Shown here: in pieces, positions 1-13,100 of the stretch | How positions within the stretch are numbered: position 1 is the stretch's first letter | Layout of the letters: the number at the start of each line of letters is the position of its first letter | Origin: Yamagishiella unicocca | Taxonomy: Eukaryota; Chlorophyta; Chlorophyceae; Chlamydomonadales; Volvocaceae | Assembly: GCA_003116995.1 (NCBI GenBank) | Contig: BDSL01000066.1 | Span: 248,001 to 312,000 of the forward strand | Direction of reading: 5' to 3' | DNA length: 64,000 nucleotides | Made by a program: the position numbers and the translations under genes | Notes under the pieces: generated by a model | Told to the model about the DNA's origin: nothing | The model's database searches: none | Seen by the model: only the letters and a program-made list of their open reading frames with translations

Positions 1-1917
1 ATGCATGAGGTCAACAATGCTTCAGGTTTATTTGCGTAGGCGGAATGGACAGTCTTCCTTGCAATGTTTTCGGTATGGTAATAATGTCTTTCATTGCCGA
101 GCGAGAGCCACCCTGCTGGTTGTTGTAACGGTTGCTGGTGGTGTGAGCCGCCCCATAAAACGAAAGATCGCCATTTCCCTTGCAGCTTTCGGTGTTATCT
201 GACTGCTAGGTTGACGAAGGTTGTATACAACGTATACACGTGTACACGTCCCAGCTTCCGTGTGGTCGCCGTTGCCGCTGTTTGTGCTCTGGACCCTCCT
301 TCGGGTTTTCGGTGGTCTCGCCTGGATGGGCCTTTTGTTCCCTGTGTCTCCGTCAGTGTCCGGCAATGTGTCCGATAGCTCTACCTTCGGGTCCGGAGCC
401 CACTGTAACATGTAGTTGTTACTTATGGTGTGTCTTGGTCCCGCGACTGATGAGGGGTCGCATTAGGTCCCTGTCGGGCGGTTCTCTGTGTTCTCCTCGT
501 TTCCCTCGGTTTGTTTGGGTGTTAACTGGCCTCGGATCAAAAGTGGAAGGTTACTGTTCGGCTTGCAGTAACGTTCTGCTGTTCCTGCGGGACGAGGGTT
601 TGCTTTGGCTGCAGTTGGCGTATTGGGCCATCTGGGCTACTGCCCCCTGGGTGGTTATTGCCGCCGTTCGGAGTTCTTGGTGGTACCTCGGTCGTATCTC
701 GGTCTTTTTCGCCTTGTGTATCTGGAACCCAGCGTTACAGTTGCTGCTACTAATACTGATGTTCCGAAAACAGTGCACCGATCGTTCTTGGCTGGGCCTA
801 AAAGCACGATGTCGGGCGGTAAGCTCATGTTGCTGGTGAGAGCTATCTTCGTACTAATGACGCTAACTTAGACTCGCAATGGGTCAGGAAGCGAACAGCG
901 TTCCCACTAACGCCCAGTCCCCCACGGTATTACGATATTATAAGTCAGACATCTAATTCGGACGTTGTTAACTTTGGGCGGTTGCAGCACGCATCTCCAA
1001 ACGTGTGTCCGAAACGTCTTCCTAATCGGCTTCCCTAGTCACTGCCGACCCACGGGTTTTCCTTACATATCCATCCTAGGTCCGAGCTTCGGCTGTGTCT
1101 GAAATATGTTCTTAACGTTCTGCTGGGGCTCCTGTACGACAACTCACACAACCAATGGGACCAGGTCAGCCTTTCCGTCGAGCTGCTCCGCCTTCCCCTC
1201 CCCGATCCCCCCCATTTTTAAATGTGGCTTGCGCCGAGCTCATTCCTCAGTCGCCGGCTGTGACATTGCACACACCGGCGCCAGTGGCGGCCAGGCCCCC
1301 AGCTCCCAGGTATCACCACCACCACCGGATCTCCGGTCCTTCCTTTGACTTGTTCAGTGGTCGGCGTACGTACTACCCGATGGCCATAACTTACGGGCTG
1401 CTGGGGCACACTGTAACAATGCTCCTCCTACTACGACTACCACTACCACTACTTCGACTGCTACTACCGGTGTCACCGCCGGGCCAGGCCGGGCTCCACG
1501 TGCGGTGGCGCAAGCCAGAAACCGGCAACTGCTCAGGCCAGTGCACGCATAAGCAAACGGAATTAACGGGCAGACACCAAGTACACATTCCAATTTGCCG
1601 GCGGGACCGTCCATTTGGGGGGCCACACTCGACCCTCCAATGCTGGTGATGTGCGTGGTCCATAGCCACCGTGCCATTGTGCCCACGACCTCTCCCCCCA
1701 TGACGACAGGACCACCAGCGCCCGTGCAGGACACCGGCCATGCAAGTATACAACCAACAGTGCCAACTCGGTCAGTCCCATCGTTGCGTCCTCCTAGCTA
1801 GCCGCCCGCCGCGCCACCGCCTCCTAGCCGCGGGTCGCACCAGAAGCCAGTGATCGTTTATCATCGATACACAGACTGGCGCGATGGAGGGCCGGGGGTT
1901 GTGAGGAAAGCCTGTGT
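1..1917. other. Stretch with no recognisable gene
   Basis: Open frames up to about 200 codons exist on both strands but none resembles a known family, and there is no convincing chain of phase-matched splice sites. The stretch holds one clear copy of a short dispersed repeat (352-424) and one degenerate copy near 1371-1445. The latter runs into an ACT/ACC-rich tract that would read as a threonine run. It probably consists of decayed repetitive sequence flanking the satellite block that begins at 1918. Confidence 0.5.
352..424 (+). repeat. Dispersed hairpin repeat, copy 1
   Basis: This copy reads GATAGCTCTACCTTCGGGTC followed by CGGAGCCCACTGTAACA. Its reverse complement matches copies at 16501-16556, 40706-40780, 40870-40940, 43746-43800 and 44381-44456. 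The core can fold with a GGCTC/GAGCC stem. In one frame all copies translate to variants of 'PDGSTLWSGAHCN', so the family may be a fragment of an element that once coded for protein. Confidence 0.7.
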
Positions 1918-3155
1918 GATCTCGTAGTCGTACGCAGGTCTCGTAGTCGTACGTAGATGATGACGTAGGGTGGGCGGGCTCGGGCGATGCAGGGCGGGCG
2001 CGGGGAAGGGGTGCAAAACACCCCCCCGCCGGGGTTGGACGGAGGAGGTGGGTGCATGTAGCAGTAGTTAGTGGCGGTTCATCTTAGCGACGGTGGTCGC
2101 ATATAGGCGCGAGGGTCGGGCAACAAATGTAAATAAAGCAGGGTATACAGCAGGTGACGACGACAGCAGTGGTAGGTTCTACGTGGCTAGAGTCGGAGGG
2201 GCCGGGACAACGGGCGGGGCAAGACGTCCGCAGCACCAAAGGCTGGATTATCGCGGCTGTGAGGAAGCAGGCTGCTGAAGACAACCGGCTGCAAACATAC
2301 GGCTGGCTGGCTGGACGTACGCTGAAGGGCTGGCTGAGCGGTGCAGCAGACATCTTGCCCCACCCGATCCTCCACGACACCCGCGCGAGGTGCGAGCGAG
2401 TCAGACCGCGAATCGGAATGCCAACATTATTGTGAAAGGGTCTTCCAGATGTCGTGCATGTTGCAAGTTGTGTCGATCGAACATTGCAAACTGCGCACGG
2501 CGTACTGATGCAACAAGTCAGGAATGCGAAAACTCACCTCCGGACGGACGGGATGGCACCGTTGTGAGGAAAGCCTGTGTAGGGAGGGGGAGCGGGCGCG
2601 AACGGAGGGCAGTAACGAGTGACAGGGTTACAAGGACCGGCCACAGCTAGGTGCTTACAGCTCAGCAATCACAGCTATCTAGGGGAGGCGCCGCTGAACC
2701 GCGGGTGGGAGCCGGGGGCTGGCGCCGTACTCACCGGCAGCTCTGCTACTGGCTGACTTGCTGACATTATCGCTCACGATGGTTCGACTGCTGAGATGTA
2801 CGTTAGGGCCGACTTGCTATAAACAGCAGCTGGCAATGAGCTGACTGCTAGCTTGCTGAAAACTAGGATTAAGCGAAGGATAGGGTTGCGCCTGGTCGCC
2901 GTCTCGGCACCCAAGTCCCGGCCCCAGTCGCAAAGACATCGCAACATACAGCACCTGTCCGCGCTGACACGCACACATACGCGTTTCCCGAATCCCTAAA
3001 CTGGAAGTGCCGCCGTCCGAGATGCTTTTCTCTCCACGTAGTTTTGCGGCTTAGCGCTAATCACCCATACGCACGTGCCCGATCGACTCCCGTCCCGTGC
3101 ACCAGCCATCACCTACCGGAGCGGCAGAGCCTCGAGGTATCGACTCGTGCTGCCC

Positions 3156-3215
3156 CGCATCGCCTTGGCCCGCATCGCCTTGGCCCGCATCGCCTTGGCC
3201 CGCATCGCCTTGGCC
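3156..3215. repeat. 15-bp minisatellite (four units)
   Basis: CGCATCGCCTTGGCC is repeated four times here and four times in the equivalent position of the 6.4-kb unit, but only twice near 5098-5127. It is a length-variable marker inside the 1.3-kb tandem unit. Confidence 0.95.
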
Positions 3216-4172
3216 GATGGTAGATCTCGTAGTCGTACGCAGGTCTCGTAGTCGTACGTAGATGATGACGTAGGGTGGGCGGGCTCGGGCGATGCAGGGC
3301 GGGCGCGGGGAAGGGGTGCAAAACACCCCCCCGCCGGGGTTGGACGGAGGAGGTGGGTGCATGTAGCAGTAGTTAGTGGCGGTTCATCTTAGCGACGGTG
3401 GTCGCATATAGGCGCGAGGGTCGGGCGACAAATGTAAATAAAGCAGGGTATACAGCAGGTGACGACGACAGCAGTGGTAGGTTCTACGTGGCTAGAGTCG
3501 GAGGGGCCGGGACAACGGGCGGGGCAAGACGTCCGCAGCACCAAAGGCTGGATTATCGCGGCTGTGCGGAAGCAGGCTGCTGAAGACAACCGGCTGCAAA
3601 CATACGGCTGGCTGGCTGGACGTACGCTGAAGGGCTGGCTGAGCGGTGCAGCAGACATCTTGCCCCACCCGATCCTCCACGACACCCGCGCGAGGTGCGA
3701 GCGAGTCAGAGCGCGAATCGGAATGCCAACATTATTGTGGAAGGGTCTTCCAGATGTCGTGCATGTTGCAAGCCGTGTCGAACATTGCAAACTGCGCACG
3801 GCGTACTGATGCAACAAGTCAGGAATGCGAAAACTCACCTCCGGACGGACGGGATGGCACCGTTGTGAGGAAAGCCTGTGTAGGGAGGGGGAGCGGGCGC
3901 GAACGGAGGGCAGTAACGAGTGACAGGGTTACAAGGACCGGCCACAGCTAGGTGCTTACAGCTCAGCAATCACAGCTATCTAGGGGAGGCGCCGCTGAAC
4001 CGCGGGTGGGAGCCGGGGGCTGGCGCCGTACTCGCCGGCAGCTCTGCTACTGGCTGACTTGCTGACATTATCGCTCACGATGGTTCGACTGCTGAGATGT
4101 ACGTTAGGGCCGACTTGCTATAAACAGCAGCTGGCAATGAGCTGACTGCTAGCTTGCTGAAAACTAGGATTA

Positions 4173-4803
4173 CCGTACGCGCGCCTGATCATCGCGCAGG
4201 GCAAAATGTTCGAATTATTTTTCAGTTCGCGCAGGTCTCTAGCGGTATTATTTTTCAGTTCGCGCAGGCCGCAGGGTATATTTTTCGATTCGCGCAGTGT
4301 AAAAGATGATGTTTCGCACAAAGGAAACATGCACGCTGGAAGAGGGGAGTGCCTATAAACTCGCGCGGCGTACAAGAACGCCGAACTTGCGCAAGCCGTG
4401 CACTCGCGTCTTCGCCAAACGCTCTTACACTCTCTCGAACTCGTGCTAGAATGTCTGCAAACGATACTGTATGAGCGGCACAATTGGTACCCCAAATCAA
4501 TCTGATAGGCTGTCAAGACGGCTGGTCCGCCATTTCTTACCCAGTCCTATCTATAATAAGGTAGCAAGTGCCACTACATAATGTAAACGATTAAGCTGAA
4601 GTGCGGTCCGCGGTTTGGGCCGGGGGTGGCTGGGCGGGGTAGGACTGGGTAGGGTCTACGGGTATTTACGGTTCGCGCAAGCCTCTCGGGGTATTATTTT
4701 TTTCCGTCGCGCAGGCCGGTAAGGCATTTATTATTTTTGCGCGTAAGTGCACCTTTTTCCGAATAATTATTTACTTATTAGCGATGATATCAAGTGGGTA
4801 CGG
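4173..4803. mobile_element. MITE-like DNA transposon insertion with TA target-site duplication
   Basis: The sister units read GGATTAAGCG without interruption. Here the same site is split into GGATTA, then 631 bp, then TAAGCG, so TA is duplicated (4171-4172 and 4804-4805). The insert begins CCGTACGCGCGCCTG and ends with GTGGGTACGG. The termini are inverted repeats: six perfect bases (CCGTAC), then, after a diverged stretch, a matching ATCATCGC at positions 16-23 of each end. The interior is AT-richer than the surroundings, with repeated TATTTTTC and TTCGCGCAGG motifs, and has no transposase frame. A TA duplication with short terminal inverted repeats fits a non-autonomous Tc1/mariner-type or similar element; the exact superfamily is inference. 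Confidence 0.85.
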
Positions 4804-7148
4804 TAAGCGAAGGATAGGGTTGCGCCTGGTCGCCGTCTCGGCACCCAAGTCCGTCCCGGCCCCAGTCGCAAAGACATCGCAACATACAGCACCTGTCCGC
4901 GCTGACACGCACACATACGCGTTTCCCGAATCCCTAAATTGGAAGTGCCGCCGTCCGAGATGCTTTTCTCTCCACGTAGTTTTGCGGCTTAGCGCTAATC
5001 ACCCATACGCACGTGCCCGATCGACTCCCGTCCCGTGCACCAGCCATCACCTACCGGAGCGTCAGAGCCTCGAGGTATCGCTCGACTCGTGCTGCCCCGC
5101 ATCGCCTTGGCCCGCATCGCCTTGGCCGATGGTAGATCTCGTAGTCGTACGTAGGTCTCGTAGTCGTACGTAGATGATGACGTAGGGTGGGCGGGCTCGG
5201 GCGATGCAGGGCGGGCGCGGGGAAGGGGTGCAAAACACCCCCCCGCCGGGGTTGGACGGAGGAGGTGGGTGCATGTAGCAGTAGTTAGTGGCGGTTCATC
5301 TTAGCGACGGTGGTCGCATATAGGCGCGAGGGTCGGGCGACAAATGTAAATAAAGCAGGGTATACAGCAGGTGACGACGACAGCAGTGGTAGGTTCTACG
5401 TGGCTAGAGTCGGAGGGGCCGGGACAACGGGCGGGGCAAGACGTCCGCAGCACCAAAGGCTGGATTATCGCGGCTGTGCGGAAGCAGGCTGCTGAAGACA
5501 ACCGGCTGCAAACATACGGCTGGCTGGCTGGACGTACGCTGAAGGGCTGGCTGAGCGGTGCAGCAGACATCTTGCCCCACCCGATCCTCCACGACACCCG
5601 CGCGAGGTGCGAGCGAGTCAGAGCGCGAATAATCGGAATGCCAACATTATTGTGGTCTTCCAGATGTCGTGCATGTTGCAAGCCGTGTCGAACATTGCAA
5701 ACTGCGCACGGCGTACTGATGCAACAAGTCCGGAATGCGAAAACTCACCTCCGGACGGACGGGATGGCACCGTTGTGAGGAAAGCCTGTGTAGGGAGGGG
5801 GAGCGGGCGCGAACGGAGGGCAGTAACGAGTGACAGGGTTACAAGGACCGGCCACAGCTAGGTGCTTACAGCTCAGCAATCACAGCTATCTAGGGGAGGC
5901 GCCGCTGAACCGCGGGTGGGAGCCGGGGGCTGGCGCCGTACTCACCGGCAGCTCTGCTACTGGCTGACTTGCTGACATTATCGCTCACGATGGTTCGACT
6001 GCTGAGATGTACGTTAGGGCCGACTTGCTATAAACAGCAGCTGGCAATGAGCTGACTGCTAGCTTGCTGAAAACTAGGATTAAGCGAAGGATAGGGTTGC
6101 GCCTGGTCGCCGTCTCGGCACCCAAGTCCCGGCCCCAGTCGCAAAGACATCGCAAGCAACATACAGCACCTGTCCGCGCTGACACGCACACATACGCGTT
6201 TCCCGAATCCCTAAACTGGAAGTGCCGCCGTCCGAGATGCTTTTCTCTCCACGTAGTTTTGCGGCTTAGCGCTAATCACCCATACGCACGTGCCCGATCG
6301 ACTCCCGTCCCGTGCACCAGCCATCACCTACCGGAGCGGCAGAGCCTCGAGGTATCGACTCGTGCTGCCCCGCATCGCCTTGGCCCGCATCGCCTTGGCC
6401 CGCATCGCCTTGGCCCGCATCGCCTTGGCCGATGGTAGATCTCGTAGTCGTACGCAGGTCTCGTAGTCGTACGTAGATGATGACGTAGGGTGGGCGGGCT
6501 CGGGCGATGCAGGGCGGGCGCGGGGAAGGGGTGCAAAACACCCCCCCGCCGGGGTTGGACGGAGGAGGTGGGTGCATGTAGCAGTAGTTAGGGTAGTTAG
6601 TGGCGGTTCATCTTAGCGACGGTGGTCGCATATAGGCGCGAGGGTCGGGCGACAAATGTAAATAAAGCAGGGTATACAGCAGGTGACGACGACAGCAGTG
6701 GTAGGTTCTACGTGGCTAGAGTCGGAGGGGCCGGGACAACGGGCGGGGCAAGACGTCCGCAGCACCAAAGGCTGGATTATCGCGGCTGTGAGGAAGCAGG
6801 CTGCTGAAGACAACCGGCTGCAAACATACGGCTGGCTGGCTGGACGTACGCTGAAGGGCTGGCTGAGCGGTGCAGCAGACATCTTGCCCCACCCGATCCT
6901 CCACGACACCCGCGCGAGGTGCGAGCGAGTCAGAGCGCGAATCGGAATGCCAACATTATTGTGGAAGGGTCTTCCAGATGTCGTGCATGTTGCAAGCCGT
7001 GTCGAACATTGCAAACTGCGCACGGCGTGGCCACGGCATGGCCATGTATGACCATGACGACCATTTACGGCAATTGGTTTATATTATCCTGTCACCTACC
7101 TCAACACACAACTGATGCAACAAGTCAGGAATGCGAAAACTTACCTCC

Positions 7149-10100
7149 GGAAGGAGTGCGGCGCTGCCGTACGCCACATGGGATCCTACGGGAGGAAGGG
7201 TAGGGGGAACACGGCGGGGGAGGGGAGGCAGGGGAGCGAAAGAACGACTCAGCACCCGAGTACCAGGAGCGAAAAAAATGCGACGCGGCGGGTAACAAAT
7301 GAAACACAAGGAAGCACCTCACGGACGACCAGCCGATGGTGAAGCGACGGCCAGGTAAGCGAGCCACCAGACGGCTGCTGGCGGCACTCATGAGTGTCCT
7401 ACGGGAGGAAGCGGGAACAAGGCGGGGGAGGGTAGGGGAGCGAAAGAACGACTCAGCACCCGAGTACCAGGAGCGACAAAAATGCGACGCGACGGGTAAT
7501 AACAAATGAAACACAAGGAAGCACATCACGGACGACCAGCCGATGGTGAAGCGACGGCCAGGTAGGCGAGCCTCCCAGATGGCTGCTGGCGGCACGCATG
7601 AGTCTCCTACGGGAGAAAGCGGGAACACTGCGGGGGAGGGTAGGGGAGCGAAAGAACTAACGACGCAGCACCCGAGTACCAGGAGCGAGAAAAATGCGAC
7701 GCGGCGGGTGACAAATGAAACACAAGGAAGCACATCACGGACGACCATCCGATGGTGAAGCGACGGCCAAGTAAGCGAGCCACCAGACGGCTGCTGGCGG
7801 CACTCATGAGTGTCCTACGGGAGGAAGCGGGAACAAGGCGGGGGAGGGTAGGGGAGCGAAAGAACGACTCAGCACCCGAGTACCATGAGCGAGAAAAATG
7901 CGACGCGACGGGTAACAAATGAAACACAAGGAAGCACCTCACGGACGACCAGCCGATGGTGAAGCGACGGCCAGGTAAGCGAGCCACCAGACGGCTGCTG
8001 GCGGCACTCATGAGTGTCCTACGGGAGGAAGCGGGAACAAGGCGGGGGAGGGTAGGGGAGCGAAAGAACGACTCAGCACCCGAGTACCAGGAGCGACAAA
8101 AATGCGACGCGACGGGTAACAAATGAAACACAAGGAAGCACCTCACGGACGACCAGCCGATGGTGAAGCGACGGCCAGGTAGGCGAGCCTCCCAGACGGC
8201 TGCTGGCGGCACTCATGAGTGTCCTACGGGAGGAAGCGGGAACAAGGCGGGGGAGGGTAGGGGAGCGAAAGAACGACTCAGCACCCGAATACCAGGAGCG
8301 ACAAAAATGCGACGCGACGGGTAACAAATGAAACACAAGGAAGCACCTTACGGACGACCAGCCGATGGTGAAGCGACGGCCAGGTAGGCGAGCCTCCCAG
8401 ACGGCTGCTGGCGGCACTCTGAGTGCGCCGCTGCCGTACGCCACATGGGATCCTACGGGAGGAAGGGTAGGGGGAACACGGCGGGGGAGGGGAGGAAGGG
8501 GAGCGAAAGAACGACTCAGCACCCGAATACCAGGAGCGAGAAAAATGCGACGCGGCGGGTAACAAATGAAACACAAGGAAGCACATCACGGACGACCAGC
8601 CGATGGTGAAGCGATGGCCAGGTAGGCGAGCCTCCCAGACGGCTGCTGGCGGCACTCATGAGTGTCCTACGGGAGGAAGCGGGAACAAGGCGGGGGAGGG
8701 TAGGGGAGCGAAAGAACGACTCAGCACCCGAGTACCAGGAGCGAAAAAAATGCGACGCGACGGGTAACAAATGAAACACAATGAAGCACCTCACGGACGA
8801 CCAGCCGATGGTGAAGCGACGGCCAGGTAGGCGAGCCTCCCAGACGGCTGCTGGCGGCACTCATGAGTGTCCTACGGGAGGAAGCGGGAACAAGGCGGGG
8901 GAGGGTAGGGGAGCGAAAGAACGACTCAGCACCCGAATACCAGGAGCGACAAAAATGCGACGCGACGGGTAACAAATGAAACACAAGGAAGCACCTCACG
9001 GACGACCAGCCGATGGTGAAGCGACGGCCAGGTAGGCGAGCCTCCCAGACGGCTGCTGGCGGCATTCTGAGTGCGCCGATGCCGTACGCCACATGGGATC
9101 CTACGGGAGGAAGGGTAGGGGGAACACGGCGGGGGAGGGGAGGCAGGGGAGCGAAAGAACGACTCAGCACCCGAGTACCATGAGCGAGAAAAATGCGACG
9201 CGGCGGGTGACAAATGGAACACAAGGAAGCACATCACGGACGACCAGCCGATGGTGAAGCGACGGCCAGGTAAGCGAGCCACCAGACGGCTGCTGGCGGC
9301 ACTCATGAGTGTCCTACGGGAGGAAGCGGGAACAAGGCGGGGGAGGGTAGGGGAGCGAAAGAACGACTCAGCACCCGAGTACCAGGAGCGACAAAAATGC
9401 GACGCGACGGGTAACAAATGAAACACAAGGAAGCACCTCACGGACGACCAGCCGATGGTGAAGCGACGGCCAGGTAGGCGAGCCTCCCAGACGGCTGCTG
9501 GCGGCACTCATGAGTGTCCTACGGGAGGAAGCGGGAACAAGGCGGGGGAGGGTAGGGGAGCGAAAGAACGACTCAGCACCCGAATACCAGGAGCGACAAA
9601 AATGCGACGCGACGGGTAACAAATGAAACACAAGGAAGCACCTTACGGACGACCAGCCGATGGTGAAGCGACGGCCAGGTAGGCGAGCCTCCCAGACGGC
9701 TGCTGGCGGCACTCTGAGTGCGCCGCTGCCGTACGCCACATGGGATCCTACGGGAGGAAGGGTAGGGGGAACACGGCGGGGGAGGGGAGGAAGGGGAGCG
9801 AAAGAACGACTCAGCACCCGAATACCAGGAGCGAGAAAAATGCGACGCGGCGGGTAACAAATGAAACACAAGGAAGCACATCACGGACGACCAGCCGATG
9901 GTGAAGCGATGGCCAGGTAGGCGAGCCTCCCAGACGGCTGCTGGCGGCACTCATGAGTGTCCTACGGGAGGAAGCGGGAACAAGGCGGGGGAGGGTAGGG
10001 GAGCGAAAGAACGACTCAGCACCCGAGTACCAGGAGCGAAAAAAATGCGACGCGACGGGTAACAAATGAAACACAATGAAGCACCTCACGGACGACCAGC

Positions 10101-13100
10101 CGATGGTGAAGCGACGGCCAGGTAGGCGAGCCTCCCAGACGGCTGCTGGCGGCACTCATGAGTGTCCTACGGGAGGAAGCGGGAACAAGGCGGGGGAGGG
10201 TAGGGGAGCGAAAGAACGACTCAGCACCCGAATACCAGGAGCGACAAAAATGCGACGCGACGGGTAACAAATGAAACACAAGGAAGCACCTCACGGACGA
10301 CCAGCCGATGGTGAAGCGACGGCCAGGTAGGCGAGCCTCCCAGACGGCTGCTGGCGGCATTCTGAGTGCGCCGATGCCGTACGCCACATGGGATCCTACG
10401 GGAGGAAGGGTAGGGGGAACACGGCGGGGGAGGGGAGGCAGGGGAGCGAAAGAACGACTCAGCACCCGAGTACCATGAGCGAGAAAAATGCGACGCGGCG
10501 GGTGACAAATGGAACACAAGGAAGCACATCACGGACGACCAGCCGATGGTGAAGCGACGGCCAGGTAAGCGAGCCACCAGACGGCTGCTGGCGGCACTCA
10601 TGAGTGTCCTACGGGAGGAAGCGGGAACAAGGCGGGGGAGGGTAGGGGAGCGAAAGAACGACTCAGCACCCGAGTACCAGGAGCGACAAAAATGCGACGC
10701 GACGGGTAACAAATGAAACACAAGGAAGCACCTCACGGACGACCAGCCGATGGTGAAGCGACGGCCAGGTAGGCGAGCCTCCCAGACGGCTGCTGGCGGC
10801 ACTCATGAGTGTCCTACGGGAGGAAGCGGGAACAAGGCGGGGGAGGGTAGGGGAGCGAAAGAACGACTCAGCACCCGAATACCAGGAGCGACAAAAATGC
10901 GACGCGACGGGTAACAAATGAAACACAAGGAAGCACCTCACGGACGACCAGCCGATGGTGAAGCGACGGCCAGGTAGGCGAGCCTCCCAGACGGCTGCTG
11001 GCGGCATTCTGAGTGCGCCGCTGCCGTACGCCACATGGGATCCTACGGGAGGAAGGGTAGGGGGAACACGGCGGGGGAGGGGAGGCAGGGGAGCGAAAGA
11101 ACGACTCAGCACCCGAGTACCAGGAGCGAGAAAAATGCGACGCGGCGGGTGACAAATGGAACACAAGGAAGCACATCACGGACGACCAGCCGATGGTGAA
11201 GCGACGGCCAGGTAAGCGAGCCACCAGACGGCTGCTGGCGGCACTCATGAGTGTCCTACGGGAGGAAGCGGGAACAAGGCGGGGGAGGGTAGGGGAGCGA
11301 AAGAACGACTCAGCACCCGAGTACCAGGAGCGACAAAAATGCGACGCGACGGGTAACAAATGAAACACAAGGAAGCACCTCACGGACGACCAGCCGATGG
11401 TGAAGCGACGGCCAGGTAGGCGAGCCTCCCAGACGGCTGCTGGCGGCACTCATGAGTGTCCTACGGGAGGAAGCGGGAACAAGGCGGGGGAGGGTAGGGG
11501 AGCGAAAGAACGACTCAGCACCCGAATACCAGGAGCGACAAAAATGCGACGCGACGGGTAACAAATGAAACACAAGGAAGCACCTCACGGACGACCAGCC
11601 GATGGTGAAGCGACGGCCAGGTAGGCGAGCCTCCCAGACGGCTGCTGGCGGCACTCTGAGTGCGCCGATGCCGTACGCCACATGGGATCCTACGGGAGGA
11701 AGGGTAGGGGGAACACGGCGGGGGAGGGGAGGCAGGGGAGCGAAAGAACGACTCAGCACCCGAGTACCAGGAGCGAGAAAAATGCGACGCGGCGGGTGAC
11801 AAATGGAACACAAGGAAGCACATCACGGACGACCAGCCGATGGTGAAGCGACGGCCAGGTAAGCGAGCCACCAGACGGCTGCTGGCGGCACTCATGAGTG
11901 TCCTACGGGAGGAAGCGGGAACAAGGCGGGGGAGGGTAGGGGAGCGAAAGAACGACTCAGCACCCGAGTACCAGGAGCGACAAAAATGCGACGCGACGGG
12001 TAACAAATGAAACACAAGGAAGCACATCACGGACGACCAGCCGATGGTGAAGCGACGGCCAGGTAGGCGAGCCTCCCAGACGGCTGCTGGCGGCACTCAT
12101 GAGTGTCCTACGGGAGGAAGCGGGAACAAGGCGGGGGAGGGTAGGGGAGCGAAAGAACGACTCAGCACCCGAATACCAGGAGCGACAAAAATGCGACGCG
12201 ACGGGTAACAAATGAAACACAAGGAAGCACCTCACGGACGACCAGCCGATGGTGAAGCGACGGCCAGGTAGGCGAGCCTCCCAGACGGCTGCTGGCGGCA
12301 TTCTGAGTGCGCCGCTGCCGTACGCCACATGGGATCCTACGGGAGGAAGGGTAGGGGGAACACGGCGGGGGAGGGGAGGCAGGGGAGCGAAAGAACGACT
12401 CAGCACCCGAGTACCAGGAGCGAGAAAAATGCGACGCGGCGGGTGACAAATGGAACACAAGGAAGCACATCACGGACGACCAGCCGATGGTGAAGCGACG
12501 GCCAGGTAAGCGAGCCACCAGACGGCTGCTGGCGGCACTCATGAGTGTCCTACGGGAGGAAGCGGGAACAAGGCGGGGGAGGGTAGGGGAGCGAAAGAAC
12601 GACTCAGCACCCGAGTACCAGGAGCGACAAAAATGCGACGCGACGGGTAACAAATGAAACACAAGGAAGCACCTCACGGACGACCAGCCGATGGTGAAGC
12701 GACGGCCAGGTAGGCGAGCCTCCCAGACGGCTGCTGGCGGCACTCATGAGTGTCCTACGGGAGGAAGCGGGAACAAGGCGGGGGAGGGTAGGGGAGCGAA
12801 AGAACGACTCAGCACCCGAATACCAGGAGCGACAAAAATGCGACGCGACGGGTAACAAATGAAACACAAGGAAGCACCTCACGGACGACCAGCCGATGGT
12901 GAAGCGACGGCCAGGTAGGCGAGCCTCCCAGACGGCTGCTGGCGGCATTCTGAGTGCGCCGCTGCCGTACGCCACATGGGATCCTACGGGAGGAAGGGTA
13001 GGGGGAACACGGCGGGGGAGGGGAGGCAGGGGAGCGAAAGAACGACTCAGCACCCGAGTACCAGGAGCGAGAAAAATGCGACGCGGCGGGTGACAAATGG

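Larger units (their letters stand above)
1918..7148. repeat. Tandem array of four ~1.3-kb units
   Basis: The motif GATCTCGTAGTCGTACG marks unit starts at 1918, 3223, 5135 and 6438, giving spacings of 1305, 1912 and 1303 bp. The long second unit is explained by a 631-bp insertion at 4173-4803. Units are nearly identical apart from small indels and the copy number of an internal 15-bp repeat. The last unit is interrupted by ~80 bp of unrelated sequence at about 7028-7106 and then passes into the ~210-bp satellite near 7149. Each unit keeps a plus-strand frame of 93-135 codons (from 2154, 3459, 5371 and 6683) and a minus-strand frame of up to 149 codons; neither resembles a known protein. The 5' flank at 1897-1916 repeats GTTGTGAGGAAAGCCTGTGT, which also occurs inside the unit near 2564, so the first copy is joined to a partial older copy. 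Confidence 0.93.

Noticed and set aside
240..839. A 199-codon plus-strand frame as a membrane protein gene
   Set aside because: It runs straight through a copy of the dispersed repeat, is Cys/Trp/Leu-rich in the manner of random frames, and has no family resemblance.
1155..1753. Retroelement-like frame with a His and Thr run
   Set aside because: No reverse transcriptase, integrase or gag motif is present; the threonine run stems from an ACT/ACC simple repeat.
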